Source: Ferruginibacter sp.
Lineage (GTDB): Bacteria; Bacteroidota; Bacteroidia; Chitinophagales; Chitinophagaceae
Length of the DNA: 38,196 nt
Assembly (NCBI GenBank): GCA_025350645.1
Contig: JANXXM010000124.1
Location: 1-38,196 of the forward strand
Reading direction: 5' to 3'
Notes under the pieces: model-generated
Databases searched by the model: none
Seen by the model: the letters and a program-made list of their open reading frames with translations, nothing else
What the model was told of the DNA's origin: nothing
Made by a program: the position numbers and the translations under genes
Shown: piece by piece, positions 17,760 through 26,485 of the stretch
How the letters are laid out: the number at the start of each line of letters is the position of its first letter
Position numbering within the stretch: position 1 is the stretch's first letter

Positions 17760-19226
17760 CTAATTATACCCTGGGTTTTGAATAAACTTTCCTTTGCCAT
17801 CTAAAATTGCTCTAAGAGAAAAAGGATAAACTGCTTTATTAATATTTGTATAAATAGATTGTTCTGTTTCCACACACCGGGTTACAAATTTTCCATTGCG
17901 AATTAAATCAGCTCTATACTGCCCATTCTCACACCAGAATTCGTGGCTTCTTTCCAATAAAACCAGGTCACTGAATAATTGCAGCGTATTAAAATTTGCC
18001 AATAATTTATTGGGCAAACCTGCTCTGGCTCTTACCGTATTTACTAAAGCCATGGCTTCTGCATTTGGCGCAGAGGCTGCTTTTGCAATGGCTTCTGCTT
18101 TTGATAATAACACATCTGCATACCTGTACATAATAATATCCACCGTTGTTAAGCCTGTAGTGCGGGCTACATCAGGATTTATTTTTAATGCCAGCGGTCC
18201 AAAATTTAAATATGTTCCCGGGTTACTTCTATTATAAACTATTCCATCTGTACCGGTAAATTGAGTAATAAGCATTGTTTTACGGAGATCATCCGTTTCA
18301 AAGCGGTCGTAAAACCACCACTTGCTTTGTATGGTACCAAAACCACCCTTGCCTGGATAATTCGGTGGGAGCACCATTAACTGCCACTGGTTTTCGCTTG
18401 TGCCGATGGTGTTACATGGTATTGCCCAAATTACTTCCCTGCTGTTTTTTGCACCTTCAAGATCCCACATACCCACATAGTTAGGATCTAATACAAAGGA
18501 GTTGTATGCAATTATTTCGTCGCATAAAGTTTTTACCCTTGTCCAGTTTTTTTCATGCAAGTTCAACCGTATGTCTATCATTTTTGCCAGTGCTTTACTA
18601 AACCTGCCATATTCTGCATCTGCAGGCGAAGGTAAATCTGCCGCTGCCGCTGCAAGGTCTGCACTTATAAATGCTACCATTTCTGCATTGCTTAATTTTG
18701 CAAGTGGTGCTTCCACTAAAGGATTTTTTAACACTTCCAGAGGTGCAATTGGAATAGGGCCATATAAATCAAATAAAGTGTACGCCATTATTCCTCTTGC
18801 ACACCTTACTTCGGCAATTGCCTTTCTTTTTGAGTCATCACTTAAAGTAGATTTTGTTATTAAATCTATCGTTAGGGTCATCTCACTTATTTTTTTAGAA
18901 TAGTCATCATAGTAGTGTGTGAAGCCTGCATCAGTTTGTTTGAAATTATGCAATGAGGCAAGATTTTGGTCGCCATAAGCGCCATGCAATATTTCAGTAG
19001 TTGCATCAGCTAAGTACATCACTCCTTTTTCTGATGTAGAGTGTATACCTCCAATGTATGCTCCTCTTAAAGGATAGTATGCTGCGTTTACCATTGACTT
19101 TAAATCTTCTTCCGTTTTTGGAAAAATAGCAGGATTTATTTCGGAGTAATTTACAGATACCAGGTCTTTTTTACAACTGGCACCTGTGATGATTATTGCA
19201 ACTAATAAAATTATATTTTTTTTCAT
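17760..19226 (-). CDS. SusD/RagB-family glycan-binding lipoprotein
   Basis: 488 residues. The signal peptide ends in a lipobox (ITGASCKKDL). Typical SusD features follow: MVNAAYYPLRGAYIGG, the TPR-like helices around AEVRCARGIMAYTLFDLYG and PIPIAPLEV, a middle PYWK-type region, and the C-terminal YRYADVLLSKAEAIAKA, VNTVRARAGLP and LLERSHEFWCENGQYRADLIRNG. It sits at the cell surface as the lid of the SusC transporter and captures oligosaccharides. It starts 22 bases after susC stops. Confidence 0.96.
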   Translation of the reverse strand: MKKNIILLVAIIITGASCKKDLVSVNYSEINPAIFPKTEEDLKSMVNAAYYPLRGAYIGGIHSTSEKGVMYLADATTEILHGAYGDQNLASLHNFKQTDAGFTHYYDDYSKKISEMTLTIDLITKSTLSDDSKRKAIAEVRCARGIMAYTLFDLYGPIPIAPLEVLKNPLVEAPLAKLSNAEMVAFISADLAAAAADLPSPADAEYGRFSKALAKMIDIRLNLHEKNWTRVKTLCDEIIAYNSFVLDPNYVGMWDLEGAKNSREVIWAIPCNTIGTSENQWQLMVLPPNYPGKGGFGTIQSKWWFYDRFETDDLRKTMLITQFTGTDGIVYNRSNPGTYLNFGPLALKINPDVARTTGLTTVDIIMYRYADVLLSKAEAIAKAASAPNAEAMALVNTVRARAGLPNKLLANFNTLQLFSDLVLLERSHEFWCENGQYRADLIRNGKFVTRCVETEQSIYTNINKAVYPFSLRAILDGKGKFIQNPGYN

Positions 19227-19248
19227 TTCTTATTTTTTAATAATAAAA

Positions 19249-22200
19249 TTAAAAGGTGAAATTAAGGCCGAAAGTAAATGTTCTTATATACGGATATGCA
19301 GCGGTATAAGAATCAGTTTCAGGATCTACACCTTTGTAAGGTGTAATCACAAAAAGGTTTTGAGCATCTGCATGTACCCGAATATTAGAGAAAACATTTT
19401 TTACTAATCGTGTGGGTATATTATAGCCTAATGATACATTTTGTAATCTTAAAAACCAGGCATCTTCTTCAAAAAAATCACCTACACCGTAAGGAGAATA
19501 TCCCCAAAAAGAACTCGGATGGGTTGTAGAAGCATTGGTAGGTGTCCATCTGTCTTTTACTGTTCTTAATGCATTGTAGCCCTGCTCATACAAGCCCACA
19601 GCACCTATGCCGTAAGAAAAATAATTAGGGTCAACTATTTTACGACCAAAGAGACCGGTAAAATCAAAGTTTAAACTAAAGTTTTTGTAATTAATTATAT
19701 TGGTGAATCCCAGCATAAACTTGGGATCTCTAGTACCCAAAAGTCTTGTATCTGCTTCATCAATTTTTCCATCTGGTACGCCTGTTCTTATAAATCTTCC
19801 ATTAACATCTGCCACAGGGTTTCCTGCACCGTCTCTTTGGTATCCATCCAGGTCTTTTATTTTTATTTGCCCTGGTATAAGTAATGGCTGGGCTGCAGGT
19901 TTTTTTTCTCCTATTTGTAATATACCATCAGCAATTGTGCTGTAGCGGGCTCTTATAGGATCATTTTCACTTTCATACACAGCCGGCAGCCAGTTAGGCT
20001 CTCTTTCTTTCCAGGTATCCTTATGAGTAGAATAGTTAAATGTAGTTCTCCATTGAAAATTTTTTGTTTGAATATTTCTGCTGCTCAAAGAAACTTCTAT
20101 TCCTTTACTTTGTGTTTTGCCCACATTATAAATAACGGTATTTACAGGCTGAATTAAATTTAAGTTTTTTGTTGCCAGTAAATCTGAAATAACGTTATTA
20201 AAAATCTCTACTGTTCCTTCTACTTTTCCATTGAATAATCCGAAGTCAATTCCAAAATTAGACCCCGTATTGGTTTGCCATTTAAGATCATCGTTTGCTA
20301 ATCTTGATAATGCAACCGCAGGTAAAATTAAATCGCTTGGCCCTACCCAGCCAGGGAAAGCAGAATATGCCGCAAACGCATTGGTACCAAGTATGGAGGC
20401 ATTACCTGCCTGCCCATAACCATACCTTATTTTAAGTTGAGAAACTACTTTATTAAATTGGTTAAAAAAGGGTTCTTCTGCTACATTCCAGGCTACTGCA
20501 GCGGAGGGAAAAGTACCGAATTTATTGTTTTTAGCAAATACACTCGAACCATCTGTACGTATAGAAAAAGTAGCATAATATTTACTTTTGTAATTATAAT
20601 TTAACCTGCCAAATACGGATTCAAAAACGTTTTTAGAAGCTTCGGAAGAAGAGGGTAATTGTACCGCACCTGCGCCAAGGTTATTCCATAAAAATGCATC
20701 TGTTATATAGCCTGTACTACCTGCACTGGAAAACCTGTTGGTAGTAGTTTGTTTAGATGCACCTACGAGCACATCTATTTTATGAACAGCCCTAAATAAT
20801 TTTGTATAATTTATCGTACCCTCTATAAGATAATTATCATTATTGGTATTGGATAAAAAAGCTCTTCCTTTTTCTAATGCACCAAACAATGTAGCTTTTG
20901 GAAGATAGCTTCCTCTATTGGCTGTAGTTCTATCCATACCTACTTTTAATTTTAAAGTAAGATTTTTGATGGGAATAAAATCTACAAAAGTATTAGCCAG
21001 TATTCTTTCTAATCTTCCTTTATCTGTTATAGTAAGCAGCGATGCAGGGTTTGGCTGTAAACCCAATTGCGGATTAAGCGGATAATCTCCATTATCATCT
21101 ATTGCTTCTATATGCGGCCCCTGTTGTATGGCTGCTCTTATAATACCAGAATTTTCAAACTGGTCTCCGCCCAGTTGGGTATTATTATTATCTACCCGGC
21201 TGGCTGTAATATTAAAACCTGTTTTAAAATATTTATTTATGTCCTGGTCTATATTTACCCGCAAAGCATAGCGTTTAAAATCCGAATTTTTTACTATTCC
21301 CTTTTGATCAAAATAATTTCCTGAAACAAAATACCGGGTAAATTTATTGCCGCCGGATATAGATAAGTTGTGCTGTTGCGTACTACCATCACGGGTTACG
21401 AGCTTAAACCAGTCTGTGCCCTTACCCACGTTATTTATAGCATTTTGTGTATATAAATTTTTATATAAAAATCCGTTTACAGGATTTGCCTCTGCTTCTG
21501 CTCTCGTTTTTGTACCGTAAGGAAAAACATTGTTATTAAATTCCCATTGCTCCTGCCCCGCTTTGTTGCGCACATCCATCCATTCATTTAACGGCAAAGC
21601 ATCAAAAGGATTTTTATATTTTTGAATAGAATAATTGGTGGAGTAACTTACTTTCGGTGCGCCTTCGGCTCCTTTCTTAGTTGTTATTAAAATTACACCG
21701 TTTGCAGCTCTGGCACCATAAATTGCTGTGGAGCTTGCATCCTTTAATACTTCTATAGATTCAATATCGTTTGGGTTAAACAAATTTAAAGGGCTTTGCG
21801 AACCTGCATCGTAGCGACCACCACTACCGGGTTGTTGAATTTCGTCAATAGGAAAACCATCTACCACATACAATGGTAAATTTCTTGCAGAAATAAATCC
21901 ACTAGCAGCATTATTATCTGGGTTGCCGTTGCCACGAATAAGAATATCTAAACCACCACCGGGTTGTGCACTGTTTTGTATTACGGTTAAGCCTGCAACT
22001 TTTCCTTTTAGCATACTTCCAATTTCCGGGCTGGATGACAAAACAAGGTCTTTTGTTTTTACAGAAGATACTGCACCGGTAAGGTCACGCTTTTTTTGAG
22101 TACCGTAGCCCACTACTATAACTTCATCCAGTGCCTTATCGCTAGCTATAAGTTTTACAGAGATATTACCTGTGCCGCTTATATTAACTTCCTGCGGTAC

Positions 22201-22440
22201 AAAACCAACGGCAGTAAAAACGAGAACAGCGATTTTAGGGGCTGCAATGCTAAAGTTTCCGTTGCTGTTTGTAGCGGTGGCGTTTTTTGTGCCTTTTACT
22301 TTTACAGTAATATCCGGCAATGGTTTGCCATCAGCATCTGTTACCGTACCCTTCGTATTATCTTGAGCAAATGCGATATTTGCAAAGATGGTAAGGCAAA
22401 AAAAAAGTGGGAAAAATTTATTTAATAATTTGGTTATCAT
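19249..22440 (-). CDS. SusC/RagA-family TonB-dependent outer-membrane transporter
   Basis: 1063 residues. Signal peptide to about residue 26 (IFANIAFAQ). A carboxypeptidase-regulatory-like domain (KGTVTDADGKPLPDITVKV, residues about 30-105) is followed by the SusC signature ALDEVIVVGYGTQKKRDLTG and the plug domain (VKTKDL to GVILITTKKG). A 22-strand barrel ends FTFGLNFTF. Substrate-bound SusD and energised TonB would let it import oligosaccharides into the periplasm. Gene length is normal and the frame is intact. It heads the operon with susD, the DUF4874/4832 gene, the PKD gene and probably galM. Two operator palindromes lie 110-140 bases upstream. Confidence 0.97.
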   Translation of the reverse strand: MITKLLNKFFPLFFCLTIFANIAFAQDNTKGTVTDADGKPLPDITVKVKGTKNATATNSNGNFSIAAPKIAVLVFTAVGFVPQEVNISGTGNISVKLIASDKALDEVIVVGYGTQKKRDLTGAVSSVKTKDLVLSSSPEIGSMLKGKVAGLTVIQNSAQPGGGLDILIRGNGNPDNNAASGFISARNLPLYVVDGFPIDEIQQPGSGGRYDAGSQSPLNLFNPNDIESIEVLKDASSTAIYGARAANGVILITTKKGAEGAPKVSYSTNYSIQKYKNPFDALPLNEWMDVRNKAGQEQWEFNNNVFPYGTKTRAEAEANPVNGFLYKNLYTQNAINNVGKGTDWFKLVTRDGSTQQHNLSISGGNKFTRYFVSGNYFDQKGIVKNSDFKRYALRVNIDQDINKYFKTGFNITASRVDNNNTQLGGDQFENSGIIRAAIQQGPHIEAIDDNGDYPLNPQLGLQPNPASLLTITDKGRLERILANTFVDFIPIKNLTLKLKVGMDRTTANRGSYLPKATLFGALEKGRAFLSNTNNDNYLIEGTINYTKLFRAVHKIDVLVGASKQTTTNRFSSAGSTGYITDAFLWNNLGAGAVQLPSSSEASKNVFESVFGRLNYNYKSKYYATFSIRTDGSSVFAKNNKFGTFPSAAVAWNVAEEPFFNQFNKVVSQLKIRYGYGQAGNASILGTNAFAAYSAFPGWVGPSDLILPAVALSRLANDDLKWQTNTGSNFGIDFGLFNGKVEGTVEIFNNVISDLLATKNLNLIQPVNTVIYNVGKTQSKGIEVSLSSRNIQTKNFQWRTTFNYSTHKDTWKEREPNWLPAVYESENDPIRARYSTIADGILQIGEKKPAAQPLLIPGQIKIKDLDGYQRDGAGNPVADVNGRFIRTGVPDGKIDEADTRLLGTRDPKFMLGFTNIINYKNFSLNFDFTGLFGRKIVDPNYFSYGIGAVGLYEQGYNALRTVKDRWTPTNASTTHPSSFWGYSPYGVGDFFEEDAWFLRLQNVSLGYNIPTRLVKNVFSNIRVHADAQNLFVITPYKGVDPETDSYTAAYPYIRTFTFGLNFTF

Positions 22441-22549
22441 GCAGTGTTGGTTTTTGGTAATGAATAACTCAATTTTGATATCCTAAATGTGGTGTATTTT
22501 TTTGAAATAAAATGTAGCGGTATTTACAGAATGAAATGATTTGCTTACG

Positions 22550-22580
22550 CAAACGCTTGTTTTTAGTGTGCAAACGCTTG
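22550..22580 (-). promoter_or_regulatory. Paired LacI-type operators upstream of susC
   Basis: Two copies of CAAACGCTTG at 22550-22559 and 22571-22580, starts exactly 21 bp apart (two helical turns). Both have a central CpG as in LacI-family operators. The pair and flanking bases closely resemble those at 24884-24914. Confidence 0.8.
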
Positions 22581-22641
22581 CATAACTTTTTTTTAAATTA
22601 ATAGCAGGCTGATGTTTATAGCATTTTTATAATTTATAAAT

Positions 22642-22675
22642 AAAAAAAAGGACTAAAACAAGATTATGTTTTAGT
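22642..22675 (-). terminator. Intrinsic terminator (second of two) upstream of susC
   Basis: ACTAAAACA (22652-22660) pairs perfectly with TGTTTTAGT (22667-22675) around a 6-base loop. On the minus strand it is followed by CC and eight T (22642-22649). It would insulate the susC promoter from read-through, or end a short RNA starting between the two hairpins. Confidence 0.65.
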
Positions 22676-22813
22676 AGAGAATTAAAAAAATATTGCTAAA
22701 AATTTATGTGTTGTAATACCCGTTAATAATGAATGAGGAATATGATATTGTAAATAACCGGTACATTAATGCTACACAAAATTGTAACTGAAAAATATTG
22801 CAGGTTAAATGAT

Positions 22814-22851
22814 AAATGAGGCAATCTCAAAATTTTGAGACAGCCTCATTT
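22814..22851 (-). terminator. Long hairpin after the beta-helix gene
   Basis: Outer arms AAATGAGGC (22814-22822) and GCCTCATTT (22843-22851) enclose an inner perfect palindrome TCTCAAAA/TTTTGAGA (22825-22840), with one two-base internal mismatch between them. It lies 70-108 bases past the beta-helix gene stop and is the likely transcription end for that gene; the A/T tails would serve either direction. Confidence 0.6.
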
Positions 22852-22921
22852 TAAAAACATTTAAAATTATGAGCAAAAATTATAATGCGCATTTATTAGC
22901 AATCTGCGGGTTCTTCTCAAT

Positions 22922-24787
22922 TTATTTTACAATAAGTTTATAATTGCTGATAGTATTACCATCTGTAATTTTTACAACCAGCAACTGGTTTTTTAGATGT
23001 AGCTTTTTAATATCTATTTTATCGGTGAAAGCATCGTTGATGCTGCGGTTAAGCAATAATCTTCCAGCATTATCTATCAGCATAATATTTCCGTTTACTA
23101 TTTTTTTACCAAAATTTATCTGTACTATATCTGTAGCCGGGTTAGGATAAATCTTAAACACTGCTATCTTTTCTTTTACTATTTCTTCGTCCTCAATGGT
23201 GATCATATTTTTATCAGAAGTACCCACCTGGTATTCCAGGCAACCAATGTCTACCCTTCCATCTCTTTTGCGGGTGTTGTACCCAAAATCTGTAGTGCCG
23301 GAGTTAGTTGTACTGTACACTACATCTGCTTTGTTTTTTGCGGATGATGCAGCCATAAGATAAAAATCGAACAGTGCAGCATTTACAAAACCAGGGTTTG
23401 CTACAAACGAATTAAGATCTTGTGAGGTGCCTGCTTTAAAAGCTGCAAGTGTAGCATAAGCAGCAGTACCGGTTATTCCATTAAAAGAAACTGACCCTCT
23501 GTCAAACATAAAACTGGTATCAACTTCTCTGTAAAATAAATTATAATCCGATACATAATTAGAAACGGTATAGCCATATAATGCTACAAATACTTTTTTG
23601 TTATTTGAAGCATAAACAATATTATTTTTAAAAGTGATGCCGTTGCTGTTTTGCAATTCTACCTCTCCACCAAAATTATCGGCAATAGTTGTAAGGGGTA
23701 AACCACCTACTGTTGTAATACCGTTTACAACAGCACCTGTTCTGTTTTTATAAAAAGTATTATTAAAAATCTTTGTATTCACTATTGCATTTGTTGCATT
23801 ATTTGTACCTGCAATTATGCCCGCTATTACATTATTATATACCTCATTATTATTAAGGATGTGGCCGCCCGGCACTGTGGCTCCGGCTCCCAGCGGCTGC
23901 TCCCCACCAATGGATATACCTACACCACAATTGTACACTTCATTTTTTTCTACTTTGCAGTTTACTGCACCATCTAAATAAATACCAGCACTATTTGCAA
24001 TTGCACTCATACAATTATACACTTCATTTCCTGTAATTAATCCATTACGTGCCTGGTTTACATTAGTAGGTGCGCCGGTAAAATAATTTCCTGCTGCCAC
24101 AATACCGATATTGGCAATATTAAAAACGAAGTTTCCTTTTACAGTAAAACCATCTACGTTTCCTGTAATGGTTACCGCTTCGCCCCAGCCGGTAGCACAG
24201 TTTTCTACATTATTATTAAGCAGGGTTACATTGGTAATTGCAGTAGCAGTTTGTCCTTCTATTTTTATAGCACTTGCTGCATAAGTATTGTTTGGCGGTA
24301 CTGTGCTAAGGTTATTACTTATCCAGCCAATGTTTTCAAACGAACAGTTTTTTATAACGTTATTATTTCTGGTACCCAGGGTGCTATTACTTAGTATCCA
24401 TGCACCTTTGCTGCCGTTACCGATATTATTTGCAAACGTAATTCCATCTATAGTAACATTGCTAGTGTTTACAATGGCAATCATATATTTTCCTGCACTG
24501 GTACCACGGACGGTGGCATCTACAATTACTTCTCCTGTTCCATTTTTTTTAATGGTAAGCGGTTTGCCCACAAAAATTTCGCTTACTTCATTGTATGTGC
24601 CTGGCGATATAAATACTGTAGCGCCAGATGCAGCAGCCTGCACGCCTTTTACAATAGTTTTATAAGGGCTTGTACTGCTACCATTACCCGTTACATCACT
24701 ACCAGTAACAGCTACATACACCTGTGCACAGGCAGATACCGAAAAAATTATTGCGATAAACAATAATTGTACAAATTTTTTTTTCAT
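22922..24787 (-). CDS. Type IX-secreted right-handed parallel beta-helix protein, candidate polysaccharide lyase or glycosidase
   Basis: 621 residues. The signal peptide ends near residue 21 (SVSACAQ). The mature N-terminus VYVAVTGSDVTGNGSSTSPYKT is the DUF1565-type entry to a beta-helix. About 17 coils follow, rich in asparagine ladders (NNNVENC, GNEVYNC, KNEVYNC, NNEVYNN, NNTFYKN, KNNIVY). A linker after DIGCLEYQ leads to a type IX C-terminal sorting domain of about 80 residues (KIYPNPATDIVQINF ... SNYKLIVK). The protein should be placed on or released from the cell surface. Beta-helix enzymes include many lyases and galactosidases; no catalytic triad can be assigned here. It forms its own transcription unit with paired operators upstream. 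Confidence 0.87.
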   Translation of the reverse strand: MKKKFVQLLFIAIIFSVSACAQVYVAVTGSDVTGNGSSTSPYKTIVKGVQAAASGATVFISPGTYNEVSEIFVGKPLTIKKNGTGEVIVDATVRGTSAGKYMIAIVNTSNVTIDGITFANNIGNGSKGAWILSNSTLGTRNNNVIKNCSFENIGWISNNLSTVPPNNTYAASAIKIEGQTATAITNVTLLNNNVENCATGWGEAVTITGNVDGFTVKGNFVFNIANIGIVAAGNYFTGAPTNVNQARNGLITGNEVYNCMSAIANSAGIYLDGAVNCKVEKNEVYNCGVGISIGGEQPLGAGATVPGGHILNNNEVYNNVIAGIIAGTNNATNAIVNTKIFNNTFYKNRTGAVVNGITTVGGLPLTTIADNFGGEVELQNSNGITFKNNIVYASNNKKVFVALYGYTVSNYVSDYNLFYREVDTSFMFDRGSVSFNGITGTAAYATLAAFKAGTSQDLNSFVANPGFVNAALFDFYLMAASSAKNKADVVYSTTNSGTTDFGYNTRKRDGRVDIGCLEYQVGTSDKNMITIEDEEIVKEKIAVFKIYPNPATDIVQINFGKKIVNGNIMLIDNAGRLLLNRSINDAFTDKIDIKKLHLKNQLLVVKITDGNTISNYKLIVK

Positions 24788-24883
24788 AGCAAAAGTTTTA
24801 AGTTAAAAAAGTTTATAAAATTCTGGCTCCGGCTTCGCATAAACCGTACCCTAAACCCTTGCAAATACTGTGTTGTAATTATG

Positions 24884-24914
24884 CAAACGCTTGTTTAGGA
24901 TGAGCAAACGCTTG
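24884..24914 (-). promoter_or_regulatory. Paired LacI-type operators upstream of the beta-helix gene
   Basis: CAAACGCTTG at 24884-24893 and again at 24905-24914, starts 21 bp apart, 97-127 bases ahead of the ATG. Read on the minus strand, the TTTG of the gene-proximal copy lies where a -33 element could be, followed about 16 bases on by TATTTG. Confidence 0.8.
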
Positions 24915-24982
24915 CGTAAAATTTTTTTAAAAAGCAACTAGTTTTTACGGTTGCAGCTTTATTTTTTAAAGGTATTTGTCAG

Positions 24983-26485
24983 TTACTTTAGCGTAACTAT
25001 ATAATTAAGTTTGTTATACCCTGTGCTTTCTTCCCACATATTTTCATTAGCTAAACGAATACTGTATGCAGGGTTATTTTTTAAAGATTGATATTCATCC
25101 GGTAAGCTAAAAAGTATTTCATATTTACCATCAGGTATAACACTCGGTAAAGAAAAAGATTGAGCAATTTGTATTTTACCAGTAAACCATTTTTGTATTT
25201 GTGTTTTAAAAGCGAATGAAAATATTTTTCCTGTTTGCCTGTTACGCAAAATAAGCTGCACAGTCCTTGGATTAAAGGGGGTAGCATATCCTTTATTTTG
25301 CAACTGCAACTGCACAAAAAATAATTTTCCTTTCTGTATATTTTGTGGAAGAGAAGCGCTTTTCAAAACGAAGCGATAACCCAGTTTTTGTTTAATCGTT
25401 TTCATACAGCCCAGCGAATCCCAATCATTGTTTACATCATTATTATAAGCAGCATTTAAATAACTGTAATGCATGGCCGCCATTTCAATTTGTGCATAAC
25501 CATTAGGTGCACAATCATTTTGCGGGCTAAAAGCATCGTCACAGGTTTCCCCACCCACGGCTACATATTTACTATCGGCTTCAAAATATTTTCGCAATTG
25601 TTTATTGGCAGTATCTCTTTTGGTAGTGGAGTTTCCATAGTTATAAAACGTACCGTAATCATCTTCAGATGCTAAAAAGCAATCATTGTGAAATCCTATC
25701 CTGGCTTTATTTGCTGCTGAAAAAGTTTCTTTTAGTTGCAAAGGCAAAGAATTTACTGCTGCTCCCGGCCCGTATACAAATCGTTGTTTAATTTGTGGCG
25801 TACGCACCTGCACCATCCTGTTTTTTGGCAATGCATCCAGCAGTGCCTTTAAAAATATATTGCGCTGCAGCCAGCTGCTGTCTTCAATTACACCTGTACC
25901 CTCGTTAGTAGCACAGCCAAAATAATCTGTAAAATAATTTTCTCCCCAAATGCCTATAAAGCCTTGTTGCATCACTGCAATTACATCCGCATTTTTTTGC
26001 AGCAAGGGTTTTAATTGCGCTACATGTTGGAGTACTATTGCTACAGGTGCATCGCCATAAGGAGGGCAAATTTTATATTCATCATTGCAATTGCCGCCAT
26101 GGGTAGTATTGATATACGCAAAACGTAAAATCATTTTTAAACCAGCTCCCCGCACCGCATCAAAATCTTTTTGCAGGTTATTAAGAAAAGCAGCAGAGAG
26201 CGGTTTATTTTTAAAAGTATCCAGCTCATAAGCCCGGTAAATTAAGGATATATTTATTTTGTATGTAGCACCAGATAACTGCTGGGGCTGGCTATGGTAG
26301 GTTTTTAATATTTTTTCATCCAGTAATTTAAAATTACTGGCAGTAGTACCTATGGGAATATAAAAGCCCCTTTCCGGATTTATAAAATCTTCATCACTTT
26401 CTTTGTAACTCATTTTTACCTGCTGTGCAGTTATGTGTAATACCGCACATAGCAGCAGTACAAAAACAATATTAATTTTCTTCAT
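24983..26485 (-). CDS. Secreted DUF4874/DUF4832 protein, candidate glycoside hydrolase (copy 2)
   Basis: 500 residues, a paralogue of the protein at 16329-17708. A Sec signal peptide ends near residue 21 (LHITAQQ) with no lipobox cysteine, so this copy is probably periplasmic whereas copy 1 is a lipoprotein. Shared motifs are NPERGF (36-41), GLKMILRFAY (115-124), VMQQGFIGIWGE (171-182), ARIGFHNDCFL (261-271), DDYGTF (275-280) and VGGETC (310-315). It carries an insertion with extra cysteines (GGNCNDEYKICPPYG) absent from copy 1. Its ATG shares one base with the TAA of the upstream NagX-like gene (TAATG), indicating translational coupling and a joint task. Confidence 0.87.
   Translation of the reverse strand: MKKINIVFVLLLCAVLHITAQQVKMSYKESDEDFINPERGFYIPIGTTASNFKLLDEKILKTYHSQPQQLSGATYKINISLIYRAYELDTFKNKPLSAAFLNNLQKDFDAVRGAGLKMILRFAYINTTHGGNCNDEYKICPPYGDAPVAIVLQHVAQLKPLLQKNADVIAVMQQGFIGIWGENYFTDYFGCATNEGTGVIEDSSWLQRNIFLKALLDALPKNRMVQVRTPQIKQRFVYGPGAAVNSLPLQLKETFSAANKARIGFHNDCFLASEDDYGTFYNYGNSTTKRDTANKQLRKYFEADSKYVAVGGETCDDAFSPQNDCAPNGYAQIEMAAMHYSYLNAAYNNDVNNDWDSLGCMKTIKQKLGYRFVLKSASLPQNIQKGKLFFVQLQLQNKGYATPFNPRTVQLILRNRQTGKIFSFAFKTQIQKWFTGKIQIAQSFSLPSVIPDGKYEILFSLPDEYQSLKNNPAYSIRLANENMWEESTGYNKLNYIVTLK

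Larger units (their letters stand above)
22441..22921. other. Intergenic region between susC and the beta-helix gene
   Basis: 481 bases with no credible protein gene. It holds, in the direction of minus-strand transcription, a long terminator hairpin (22814-22851), about 140 bases of A+T-rich DNA with no assigned role, a second terminator (22642-22675), the paired operators (22550-22580) and the susC 5' region. Confidence 0.7.
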
